Positions 26,454 to 34,911 of a DNA stretch of 60,204 bases are shown in pieces. A model generated the notes under the pieces. The model ran no database searches, was not told the origin of the DNA, and was given only the letters and a program-made list of their open reading frames with translations. Every line of letters begins with the position of its first letter. Within the stretch, counting starts at the first letter, position 1. Source of the stretch: Thermoplasmata archaeon (GTDB taxonomy: Archaea > Thermoplasmatota > Thermoplasmata > Thermoplasmatales > Thermoplasmataceae); NCBI GenBank assembly GCA_021820405.1, contig JAKADQ010000003.1:1-60204 (forward strand). The letters are read 5' to 3'. The position numbers and the translations under genes are program-made.

Positions 26454-27843
26454 TCATAACTCCACAGAATTTTAGGGTATAACTTTAACCCAAATAACCC
26501 AGCAACCTTCCTTGATCTCTCAAGTATCTCGGCGAGTGTTCTCCTTGCCCCATCCGATATGACATATATCTTTGACGGTTCGAAGAGAGCTTCCTTCACA
26601 GACATCTTCTGCGACATGCCATTATCCTTCAGCATCTGGAGGATGCTGAAATACATGTAAAGCGATACGAAGGATATGAAGAAATATCCCCTGAGGCCGT
26701 CGGTTGTGTGCACATATGCCTTGTCGTTCTCCAGCTCGTTCTTCATGGCATCGAACGCAACATCCACTTCTTCCCGTGACCTGTAGAGTTCGTATATCTC
26801 CTTAGGATCGGACCGCATGTTGCTGAGGATTGCAAATTTTCCAAGCTTCTTTTTCTCCACCATGAGATCTTCCTGTGACATTTCGCCGGATTCAATCTTC
26901 CTGATGAGATTTGTCTCCTCCTCCGCCCTCAGTGATGTGTCCTCATACATGTACAGGATCTTATCGCTAAGATCCTTCATTCCTGCATTTATCCCTCTGT
27001 TACGGAATATGAAGCTTCTATCCAGATCCATATTGAAATCAACAATGCTGAAATTCCTCCTTATTGCCACTATGAGATATACGCCATTTTTCCTTGGCAT
27101 GTCATACGACGCAAGACCACGATCTGCAATGATGATGCATTTCCCGATGTCGTATCTCTCCATAATGGAATCAAATGCCTTGTAATCCCTCACGGATCCT
27201 GGAAGTATTTCCAGGATGACTGGCCTATGTCCCTTTCCGGAGAAGACAAGGGCAAAGTTGATCTGATCCAGGTGCAGATGCTTGGGATTATGGCCTTTCT
27301 CAGCAAGGTTGATATTCTGTGATCGGGAGAATATTGATGACAGATCGAAGAGTATCTGATCCCGATTGGTTGTCAGAGAATGGAAGAACCCTGTCTGTGC
27401 TACGGTGTCGGACCCTATTATCCTGATCTTCTCTGATATGGTGTTCTCTGAAAGCGAGGCATCTATCTGCGTGGATGCGTATAATTTCTCCCATGCACTC
27501 CTCATGTATCTTATGGGTCTTGGCACCTTATCATGGACATTGCAAAGATCTCTTTCCAGTGATCCGGAAGGTGATGCCTGAGTTCAGGCATTATCTCCTT
27601 CACTACAGAAAGAAGGAGTTCAGAATTACCGAACTCATATATGGATCGGCGGTTCTTCTCAACGAGACCATTCCCATTGATCCTCCCTATGTATTCGGAT
27701 ACGCGGACACTCTTCTTCCTCTCCTTATCCCATCTTGTTGTGTCCTTGTATAGATAGTATGAATTTACTATCTTCTTGACCTCAACCGGAATACCGCGTT
27801 CTTCGCCTATTCTCTTCACTATCTCCCTGATCTTGGGATCCAT
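26435..27843 (-). pseudogene. IS4/IS1634-type DDE transposase, split by a frameshift
   Basis: Two adjoining minus-strand frames together make one transposase of about 465 aa. The N-terminal piece (27511-27843) ends with stop shortly after EIFAMSMI; the C-terminal piece (26435-27526) continues in another frame with RPIRYMRSAWEKLYAST, the sequence expected next. Adding one base near 27530 (ATAAGG to ATAAAGG) would restore the frame. The DDE core is visible: D in ILFDLSSIFSRS, D in IIADRGLASYD, and a Y(2)R(3)x(6)K box in YRSREEVDVAFDAMK, where the usual Glu is Asp. Composition is GC-richer than the flanks. I could not find convincing terminal inverted repeats. Confidence 0.85.
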
Positions 27844-28140
27844 ATATACAGTAATAACATATACACGAATATAGAGAATTCTATTATCAAAACTTGTAAA
27901 ACACCCAATTTTAGAATAATAGGAAGAATTATGCCCTAGAAAATTGAGGAGTTAAGATAGCCATTCATGGGAAAGATTTCATGAAAAATGTAAAGAGGTT
28001 CCCAGATAATAATGAATAGATTCTGCACAAGCATGGGTGAGATCTGGGGAGGTCCCAGAAGAGGTATCCTTAAATTTACGTAAGATTCTGGACGTTCACC
28101 CTATGTATATAGACTCTAAAGCATCCTATATATCAAATTG
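27844..28140. other. Non-coding stretch behind the transposase
   Basis: About 300 bases between the transposase start and the promoter of the secreted-protein gene. It presumably holds the right end of the insertion sequence. I see no open frame of note, no RNA gene and no clear inverted repeat matching the left end. Confidence 0.4.
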
Positions 28141-28148
28141 TTTATAAG
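28141..28148 (+). promoter_or_regulatory. TATA box of the 28.2 kb secreted-protein gene
   Basis: TTTATAAG centred 26 bases before ATG 28170, the spacing of a leaderless transcript. It supports the first ATG rather than the one 24 bases later. Confidence 0.5.
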
Positions 28149-28169
28149 CAAATTTGTATTATTTTTGTG

Positions 28170-30050
28170 ATGAAAACAAATATTGTCATGATGAAAACAA
28201 ATAGCAGATATCCAGTTGTAATACTATCTATCTTTCTTCTTGCTGCATTGGTATCTGGTATTTTCGCAACTAATCCTCAGACGAAGGCTTATATCAGCGG
28301 AAATACATCCATAACAGCAGTTGGGCCCTGGACTCAGATCAGTTTCGGGCCCTCCGTACAGAGAGTGAATTGGGAGATAATGAACGTAAGTTCCGGGAGC
28401 CTTGTATATGTAGACAGGATCGGAATAAGCAGGATAGATAATTATTGTCAGAACTCTGTGATCGAGAGGTTCAGCGGAAAGCACATAAAAGTGGCCCAGG
28501 TGTACACCTTCTCGAACACCGGCGTGGATGCAAGCATCGTTATCAAGAACACAGGGCATACAAAGGCTACTCTGGCTGCGATTTTTGTCCTCAAGAGTGG
28601 TCCGCATAACCTAATTCATGTTGGCTCCATAGACCCGGGTTCGTTCATTTTCGACCAGCAGAACGGTCTTTACACACTCAACCGGAGCGCATTCGAGATA
28701 ACCGAGGGGAATATCAACGTGAACTGGCAAGCTGAATCGAACATCTTCCATACCGGAGTTGTTTCACACTCAGGTACTTCCAACATCCTGTCATTACCCT
28801 TTGGTCCTATCGTTCTTGTCAGAGGTCAAACATACACAATCGACCCTTCCATTAGGTCCATGGCGAAGATGTGGCTTGGCGGTGTCGGAGAGGCGTCCCA
28901 AGAACCAGCAGTTATCGGATCATTCAGTATCGGAAACTCATACCCATCGACATTTGAGAACGGGACTCAGACCATAAAGTTTGACTATTCAGTAGTATCA
29001 ATGGGATCTTATTCCAGTGCCAAGATTGGCTTCTTTATTGCAGACCCATCGTACTATTACTATCAGATTGGTTCTACCACTGTCTACGGCACTGGCACCT
29101 ATTCCTTCTCGGTAAATCCGAACTACATAGGGCAATGGGAACAGTTTGACATAGCAGTATGGTACCCATACTTCGGTAAATGGGATTTCCAAAATGCCGC
29201 CGGGCACAGTTTTATTGTTTTTGAAAACACTGCCAATGGGTACAGTTATCCCAACCAAGGGTACCTGTGGGGGAATATGAAACCTATCAGGAACTCCGCA
29301 GGAACCATTGTGGGTGATATGTTCGCTTCCATACAGTCCCCTGCTGCTCTTCATCCTGATATGACAGTTGAATACCAGTTGATGTCAGGCATCGTACCAA
29401 GGAACAATGACTACCAGGTCAACAGGGTTGCAATGTACTTCAACTATACAGGCAATTCCCTGGGGCAATCCCCCCTCTGCATGAAAGGATCGAATGGGGT
29501 TCAACAGTGGATATTGTTCAGCTCATATCTGAATTACCAGAACAGCTCATTCTGGTCGTTAATTGACCAGATATTGTGGAAATCGGCGTTCGATGTAGCT
29601 TCAGCTTTAACTGACGGGAATACGAGCGCTCCATTTGCGGTAGGTGGCGGCCTGAATACGTTCACCATCTTGGGTCAGACCACACAGAGTGAGCCCTCGG
29701 CCTCGTCGATAAATCTGACGTACACCCAGAATGCTGGATGGGGGTCTATTCCTTGTTGTTTTTCGGGAGGCTATTACTGGAATGCTCTGGGAACCAAATA
29801 TGATCAAACGTGGTATGGGTCATACAACTTCAAACCGTCTTACATGTTTGACGTCGGGGACGAAATTGAAATGGGGAATTTCGACAATAATGCAAAAACT
29901 CCGTACGTCGTAGATTATTTCCAATATACCATTGTCTACTCAATCTTCAATACAAGTAACGACATGGGTTATAACGGTTTTCCAAGCTTGTACACAGGAT
30001 CATACACTGTCTCGGCTTACTTGCCAGAGGCTGTGGTCACGACAACATGA
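28170..30050 (+). CDS. Large secreted protein of unknown family
   Basis: 626 aa. Residues about 12-33 form a signal or anchor helix (VVILSIFLLAALVSGIFA). The rest is rich in Ser, Thr, Asn, Tyr and Gly with alternating beta-type sequence and several NxS/T sequons, as in archaeal surface proteins. Four cysteines are visible including a CC pair (SIPCCFSGG). No peptidase, adhesin or glycosidase motif is recognised. The opening MMKTN-type segment occurs twice because about 14 bases of DNA including the ATG are repeated. GC content and codon use are clearly higher than in neighbouring housekeeping genes, a sign of transfer. A second secreted protein gene follows after 28 bp. Confidence 0.8.
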   Translation: MKTNIVMMKTNSRYPVVILSIFLLAALVSGIFATNPQTKAYISGNTSITAVGPWTQISFGPSVQRVNWEIMNVSSGSLVYVDRIGISRIDNYCQNSVIERFSGKHIKVAQVYTFSNTGVDASIVIKNTGHTKATLAAIFVLKSGPHNLIHVGSIDPGSFIFDQQNGLYTLNRSAFEITEGNINVNWQAESNIFHTGVVSHSGTSNILSLPFGPIVLVRGQTYTIDPSIRSMAKMWLGGVGEASQEPAVIGSFSIGNSYPSTFENGTQTIKFDYSVVSMGSYSSAKIGFFIADPSYYYYQIGSTTVYGTGTYSFSVNPNYIGQWEQFDIAVWYPYFGKWDFQNAAGHSFIVFENTANGYSYPNQGYLWGNMKPIRNSAGTIVGDMFASIQSPAALHPDMTVEYQLMSGIVPRNNDYQVNRVAMYFNYTGNSLGQSPLCMKGSNGVQQWILFSSYLNYQNSSFWSLIDQILWKSAFDVASALTDGNTSAPFAVGGGLNTFTILGQTTQSEPSASSINLTYTQNAGWGSIPCCFSGGYYWNALGTKYDQTWYGSYNFKPSYMFDVGDEIEMGNFDNNAKTPYVVDYFQYTIVYSIFNTSNDMGYNGFPSLYTGSYTVSAYLPEAVVTTT

Positions 30051-30078
30051 GGCAAATTGACAACGGTTGGGATGAAAT

Positions 30079-30681
30079 ATGATTCGAAGACATGTGATCA
30101 GAACCAAAGTGGTCGCTACTGCAGTTGTGGTAGCGATCGTGATTTCACTGGTAATCCCATACGAGTTATTGACTGTTCCCAAGGATCAGATATCACAGGG
30201 TAACATACCCTCCTTGAACTGCACCTCTTTCCTTGGATACTACAACATAACCCATCCTACTAAATTCAATGAATCCGGAAACGGGTTTAAGGTAACCTTT
30301 GAACTGAGAACTGGTGGACCTACGATAATCTATCCCTGCATGGGTGACCACGCATACTTCACGATAGCCTACGTGAGCAAGAGCTACTCTTCTCCATATA
30401 CCGGGGTGGCTTTTTACGTCAGCCATGCAGCGCTTTCCATTGGAAACTATACCATGACCGCGTTCAACGTCTCGTATGTGAAATTTGGTTCGGGTAGAGT
30501 AATGTCACTGCAGTTTACAGTACAGGAAAGCATACTTACATACGACAGTGCTCACCATAGCTACGGATATTCATTCTGCATATCAGTACTTCCCGTAATG
30601 TTTTTCGGACCGTTCCATACCGACAGGAGTCCCATAGTTATGAAAGTTGGAACTACACTTCCTTGGTACTATATCGAATGA
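30079..30681 (+). CDS. Secreted or membrane-anchored protein, unknown
   Basis: 200 aa with an N-terminal anchor after RRHVIRTK (hydrophobic about 11-27) and a beta-rich extracellular part with three cysteines (LNCTS, YPCMGD, SFCIS) and many NxS/T sequons. No known domain recognised. It follows the 626 aa secreted protein by 28 bp, shares its GC-rich composition and probably forms an operon with it; the pair may act together on the cell surface (inference). Confidence 0.75.
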   Translation: MIRRHVIRTKVVATAVVVAIVISLVIPYELLTVPKDQISQGNIPSLNCTSFLGYYNITHPTKFNESGNGFKVTFELRTGGPTIIYPCMGDHAYFTIAYVSKSYSSPYTGVAFYVSHAALSIGNYTMTAFNVSYVKFGSGRVMSLQFTVQESILTYDSAHHSYGYSFCISVLPVMFFGPFHTDRSPIVMKVGTTLPWYYIE

Positions 30682-30720
30682 GCAGTGAGCAGAAATAGGT
30701 AACCAAAGAAGGTCAGGGAA

Positions 30721-31083
30721 GTGCAGGTGCAGGACATCGGTCCAACCTCTGTACAGCTCGAGAGACAGGCGTGGGATATCCTTGGAGACCTCAGCAAGAT
30801 CACAACTGTGGACCATCTTTTACTGCAGATGAGGAAGTTTTCCTGCACCCAGGGGGGACTATTCGGGCTTCAATGCAGTTCTCATAGGGGTGCAGGATCC
30901 AGATGCTACAGTAGTGTGATCAAGGAACGAGTGGAAATACTTCGGAAAGACGTATCGGACGATGCAAGGCCCGTAAGCGTCCTCTATCCCGTGGGCGTTG
31001 CACGTAAGGTTGGTCCCGGAAAGGTCAAGGACTTCATTAAGAATCAGAGAATGAAGGCTATGTCGGATAAACTTTTTTCATAG
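30721..31083 (+). pseudogene. Degraded ArdC-N-like gene (two frameshifts)
   Basis: The apparent 120 codon frame is a mosaic. Its middle (about 30858-30960) reads as low-sense sequence, whereas the +1 frame there reads GDYSGFNAVLIGVQDPDATVV, a stop, then NEWKYFGKTYRTMQ. With the return to the first frame as ARPVSVLYPVGVARKV this gives the order S-x-x-N-x-x-L-I...RPDAT...W...GR...G...I-L-x-P seen in ArdC antirestriction N-terminal domains. The first shift coincides with a run of six G (30852-30857). I infer a dead copy of an ArdC-like gene with two compensating shifts and one nonsense codon (30917). The assignment is from pattern memory only. Confidence 0.45.
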
Positions 31084-31116
31084 AGGACACTATCATTTTA
31101 CGGAACCACATGAAAA

Positions 31117-31124
31117 ATTTATGT
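31117..31124 (+). promoter_or_regulatory. TATA-like element of guaB
   Basis: TTTATGTA centred 26 bases before ATG 31146. It lies inside the longer open frame that begins at 31110 and so argues for the later ATG as start. Confidence 0.4.
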
Positions 31125-31145
31125 ACTTTTATACTCTCCCTTTTC

Positions 31146-32600
31146 ATGTTTGCAGATAAATTGAAAAGGGTAAGGGAGGGGTTGACCTTTGATGATGTTC
31201 TGGTTTTACCAAGCAGGTCGCCCATAGAGCCCAGGGAGACCGATATAAAGAGCAGGTTTTCAAGAAATATCCGGTTAAATGTCCCGATTTCAAGCTCTCC
31301 AATGGATACCGTTACCGAGTGGGAGATGGCAGTAGGTATGTCACGAACGGGAGGCATTGGAATTGTTCACAGAAACATGTCAAGAAACGAAGAGGCAGCC
31401 ATGATCAGGAAGGTAAAAAGAGAAGAAACCCTGATCATAAGAAATGTGCACACCATTGATCCCGAAACACCCCTAATTGTCGCAAGAAATATAATGTCTG
31501 AAAAGAATATAGCGGGATTTCCGGTAGTCCACGGAGAAAAACTTGTAGGGATAGTTACTAAGAGAGATATTGAATTTGCGGATGGTGACAGGACAAAAAT
31601 AAGAGACATTATGACAAAGGACGTTGTGTTTGCAAAGGATGACATATCGCCAGAAGAGGCAAGAAAAATACTTTATGAGAACAGAATTGAGAAACTCCCA
31701 CTTGTGGATACCAATGGGAAGGTCGTTGGCCTGATAACTTCTAAGGATATTGTAACAAGGCAAAAATTTCCATATGCCACCAGAGATGAGGACGGACAGC
31801 TTATGGTTGGAGCAGCGGTTGGGCCATTTGATATTGACAGGGCAATTCTCATGGAAAAAGAGGGGGCAGATGTCATTGTGATAGATACCGCTCATGCTCA
31901 TAATGACAATGTTATTGAATCTCTGAAGAGGATGAGAAAACAGGTGGACGTTGACATTGTCGTCGGAAATATTGCCACTGAGCAGGCTGCCATTGATCTG
32001 ATATCATGCGATATAGACGGCCTGAAGGTCGGAATTGGCCCTGGTTCTATATGTACAACAAGGGTTGTTGCCGGTATCGGAGTACCTCAGATAACAGCAA
32101 TTTCTGATGCAGCTGATTATGCGAAGGAGCACAATGTTCCAATAATTGCAGATGGGGGAATCAGATTTTCGGGAGACATTGTTAAGGCAATCGCAGCAGG
32201 TGCTGAGTGCGTTATGTTGGGCTCACTTCTTGCAGGAACAGATGAGAGTCCTGGTGCAGAGATGATAATAAACGGAAGAAAGTATAAAACTTACAGGGGA
32301 ATGGGTTCCATTGGAGCTCTCTCAAAAGGATCTGACAGATATGGTAAATTCTCAGGAAGCAAATTTGTGGCAGAAGGAGTTGAAGGGGCGGTTCCATACA
32401 AAGGAAGGGTTGAAGAGGTTATCTATCAACTCAGCGGAGGAATAAGGGCCGGAATGGGCTATGCGGGATGTAAAAATATACATGAACTTAGAACTAAGAC
32501 CGACTTCATAAAGATAACAAACAGTGGACTGAGAGAGAGCCACCCCCACGATATAAGGGTAGTGTCTGAACCTCCAAACTACCAGATGTTTTCAAACTGA
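31146..32600 (+). CDS. guaB: Inosine-5'-monophosphate dehydrogenase
   Basis: NAD-dependent oxidation of IMP to XMP, first committed step to GMP. About 484 aa: N-terminal [13 protein letters not shown], a tandem CBS (Bateman) domain around residues 90-200 ([19 protein letters not shown]), then the barrel with the active-site loop [15 protein letters not shown] carrying the catalytic cysteine, [10 protein letters not shown] and the flap region YRGMGS. Start at ATG 31146 because [16 protein letters not shown] is the usual N-terminus; ATG 31110 would add 12 unrelated residues. Confidence 0.97.
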   Translation: MFADKLKRVREGLTFDDVLVLPSRSPIEPRETDIKSRFSRNIRLNVPISSSPMDTVTEWEMAVGMSRTGGIGIVHRNMSRNEEAAMIRKVKREETLIIRNVHTIDPETPLIVARNIMSEKNIAGFPVVHGEKLVGIVTKRDIEFADGDRTKIRDIMTKDVVFAKDDISPEEARKILYENRIEKLPLVDTNGKVVGLITSKDIVTRQKFPYATRDEDGQLMVGAAVGPFDIDRAILMEKEGADVIVIDTAHAHNDNVIESLKRMRKQVDVDIVVGNIATEQAAIDLISCDIDGLKVGIGPGSICTTRVVAGIGVPQITAISDAADYAKEHNVPIIADGGIRFSGDIVKAIAAGAECVMLGSLLAGTDESPGAEMIINGRKYKTYRGMGSIGALSKGSDRYGKFSGSKFVAEGVEGAVPYKGRVEEVIYQLSGGIRAGMGYAGCKNIHELRTKTDFIKITNSGLRESHPHDIRVVSEPPNYQMFSN

Positions 32601-32625
32601 TTTACGGATAAGATATAACAAAAAT

Positions 32626-33996
32626 CTATCTTTTATCATTTATTTTAAGTACCTCAAGTATTAAGGGTTTAAATGAATCTCCCCTGTCTTTAAGATTGAA
32701 CGGATACGCCTCCCTCCTTACAATTATATCCTCAGGAAAAATAGCACACTCATAATCCCTCTCGTATTCATAAAGATCCATTCCCACCAGATTCGGTCTC
32801 CTGTAATTTATCTCGGGCTTTCCCTTTACATTGATTTTTTTCCCGGAAACTTTCCCGTAGAGTTTTGCCACTTTTCTTGCGACGGATCTGTAATTGGTCA
32901 GCTTTCCCCCATAAATATTTATTATTTTGCCCTTAGATTTTATCACGAATCCCCTGGATATTGAGCCAGGATCATCGCTTTCTCCATAAAGTGGCCTGAT
33001 TCCTGCGTAAGCATATGTTATATCAGATTGACCTATCTCAGGATATATTCGCCTTGCACTTTCCAGTATGTATTCCACATCTTCACGATCCACTGCAAAA
33101 TCATCGGGAGACTTTACAAATCTATCTGTGGTTCCGATTATGGTCACTTCCCCTCTTGGAATTATAAACATCTGCCTCCTATCCAGATGCGATCTGAATA
33201 CGATTGAATCCTTACTGAGGATCTTCTCTGACGGAACAACTATGTGAATCCCTTTGCTTAGTTTCAATGACCCAGAAAAATTTGAATTTTCCATTTTTGA
33301 AATTTCACCTGCCCATGGACCCCCAGCGTTTATTACATATCTAGCAGGGATTATCTTTTCAAGCCCACGAATTCTATCGGTAAACTTTACAGAAACGGTG
33401 CCATTCGAATCTTCAATTTTTTCAACTTTACAGTAATTCAGGCAAATTGCACCCTCTCTTACGGCTGATACTATGTTGTAAATGACCATCTTGGTGTCGT
33501 CTGTCCATGCGTCCACATAATTGAAATATCCTCTGATTTTTTCGGACATTTCACCTTTATTTTTTACATACTTTGGAAATGATAATTTGCCACTCAATAT
33601 ATTGTAAACTAATATTCCAAGCCTTAATGTTGATTTTTTCCATGAATATTCATCTACTAATATTTTGAAATTCATTGGTCTGACTATATCTGTGTGCTTT
33701 AGAAGATAATTTCTTTCGCGAAGTAAATCTTTAACCTCTCCTATCTGGAAATTTGCAAGATACCTTATTCCACCATGTATGAGCTTGGAAGATCCCGAAC
33801 TTGTCCCAGAGGCAAAATCATTCATCTCAAAAAGCACACATTTTACACCGTTGCCAGAAAGGACATTTGCTATGCCGGCCCCGGTGATGCCTCCCCCAAT
33901 TATGGCTACATCAAAGACCTCTTCATTGCGATCAAATGAATCTATCCAGTCACAGCGCTTGTGAAAATCAAAATTGTCATTGTCAGGCATTACCAT
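32626..33996 (-). CDS. glpD: FAD-dependent glycerol-3-phosphate dehydrogenase
   Basis: Membrane-associated oxidation of sn-glycerol-3-phosphate to dihydroxyacetone phosphate, passing electrons to quinone. 456 aa. FAD motif IIGGGITGAGIA at about 32-43, then FASGTSSGSSKLIHGGIRYL (the GlpD signature), DAWTDDTKMV and INAGGPWAGEI. No C-terminal iron-sulfur or extra domain. It is divergent from a glycerophosphodiesterase gene across 195 bp. Together they would convert glycerophosphodiesters to a glycolytic intermediate; menaquinone (mqn genes at 23-25 kb) is a plausible acceptor. Confidence 0.92.
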   Translation of the reverse strand: MVMPDNDNFDFHKRCDWIDSFDRNEEVFDVAIIGGGITGAGIANVLSGNGVKCVLFEMNDFASGTSSGSSKLIHGGIRYLANFQIGEVKDLLRERNYLLKHTDIVRPMNFKILVDEYSWKKSTLRLGILVYNILSGKLSFPKYVKNKGEMSEKIRGYFNYVDAWTDDTKMVIYNIVSAVREGAICLNYCKVEKIEDSNGTVSVKFTDRIRGLEKIIPARYVINAGGPWAGEISKMENSNFSGSLKLSKGIHIVVPSEKILSKDSIVFRSHLDRRQMFIIPRGEVTIIGTTDRFVKSPDDFAVDREDVEYILESARRIYPEIGQSDITYAYAGIRPLYGESDDPGSISRGFVIKSKGKIINIYGGKLTNYRSVARKVAKLYGKVSGKKINVKGKPEINYRRPNLVGMDLYEYERDYECAIFPEDIIVRREAYPFNLKDRGDSFKPLILEVLKINDKR

Positions 33997-34160
33997 TACG
34001 ATGAAATCTCAATTGATCTTATTATCTTACCTGACATGATTGCATATAACGATGATGGTTTCATAATACTGAGGAGGAAATTTTTTGGCCCCCTCCTAAA
34101 ATGATATTTGTGCAAGAACACTAAAGATGAGTGCACAGCGTTTGATTTTCCTATGAAAAC

Positions 34161-34170
34161 AATATTTATG
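34161..34170 (+). promoter_or_regulatory. TATA box of the glycerophosphodiesterase gene
   Basis: AATATTTATG centred about 27 bases before ATG 34192 in the divergent gap shared with glpD; spacing fits a leaderless start. Confidence 0.45.
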
Positions 34171-34191
34171 ACCTGTCCTATACAGTGAAAC

Positions 34192-34908
34192 ATGAAATTT
34201 AGAATGATAGGGCACAGGGGTAATCCATCGCAAAATCCAGAAAATACAATCGTTTCCTTTATCAGCGCGAGGAATTGTGGAGTCTATGGGATTGAAACAG
34301 ACATACAGATTACTGCCGATCAAAAAATTGTAATTTTTCATGATGAGGATTTGAAAAGGCTCACTGGGATGAGGGGCAAGATTTCTGATTTTCCCCTCTC
34401 AGAACTTAAGGAAATAAATGTTCTCGACTCAGCCCAGAAGATACCTACCCTTGAGGAATTTCTTGAGTCCACTGGCGATGTTACAAAATATATAGAACTC
34501 AAGACAAGAAACGAAAAAGCGGAAAGAATCAACGATGGCCTGGAAAAACGCCTTCATGAATATTTTAAGGGCAACTATTCAGATAATATATATTTTATAT
34601 CCTTCGATGTTGAAGCCATAAGAAAAATGAAAGAGTATGATAAGAGGTATAGAGTTGGTCTGGACATAGGAAATGAGACTTCATTCATCTGGGACAGCAT
34701 GCTTAAGGATCATATTCCCGAATTTCTTGATCTTGTGATTCCCCAGTATGACATCATAAAGAAGGAGACAAGGGATCTTGAAAAGTATGCTGAGAAAATA
34801 ATCCCATGGGTAATAAATTCATCAACGGATCTAGAAAAATTAGAAGAAATGGGGATTTACTCCTTCATGACTGATACCCCGTGTAGCATGAAAAATTTTA
34901 TAGAATAA
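34192..34908 (+). CDS. Glycerophosphodiester phosphodiesterase
   Basis: 238 aa GDPD-family TIM barrel that hydrolyses glycerophosphodiesters to glycerol phosphate and an alcohol. Catalytic residues are visible: HRG at 8-10 with PENT at 16-19, ETDIQIT (Glu/Asp metal ligands) and FHDEDLKRLT (catalytic His). No signal peptide, so it acts in the cytosol. It faces glpD, with which it forms a logical pathway. The 3' end is only 3 bp from the convergent ppdK. Confidence 0.93.
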   Translation: MKFRMIGHRGNPSQNPENTIVSFISARNCGVYGIETDIQITADQKIVIFHDEDLKRLTGMRGKISDFPLSELKEINVLDSAQKIPTLEEFLESTGDVTKYIELKTRNEKAERINDGLEKRLHEYFKGNYSDNIYFISFDVEAIRKMKEYDKRYRVGLDIGNETSFIWDSMLKDHIPEFLDLVIPQYDIIKKETRDLEKYAEKIIPWVINSSTDLEKLEEMGIYSFMTDTPCSMKNFIE

Positions 34909-34911
34909 ATT

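Noticed and set aside
27511-27545. Programmed -1 frameshift in the 26-28 kb transposase
   Set aside because: The junction has no A- or T-rich slippery heptamer; a lost base is simpler.
26435-27920. Terminal inverted repeats of the same IS
   Set aside because: Compared both ends by eye; only matches of five or so bases, no better than chance.
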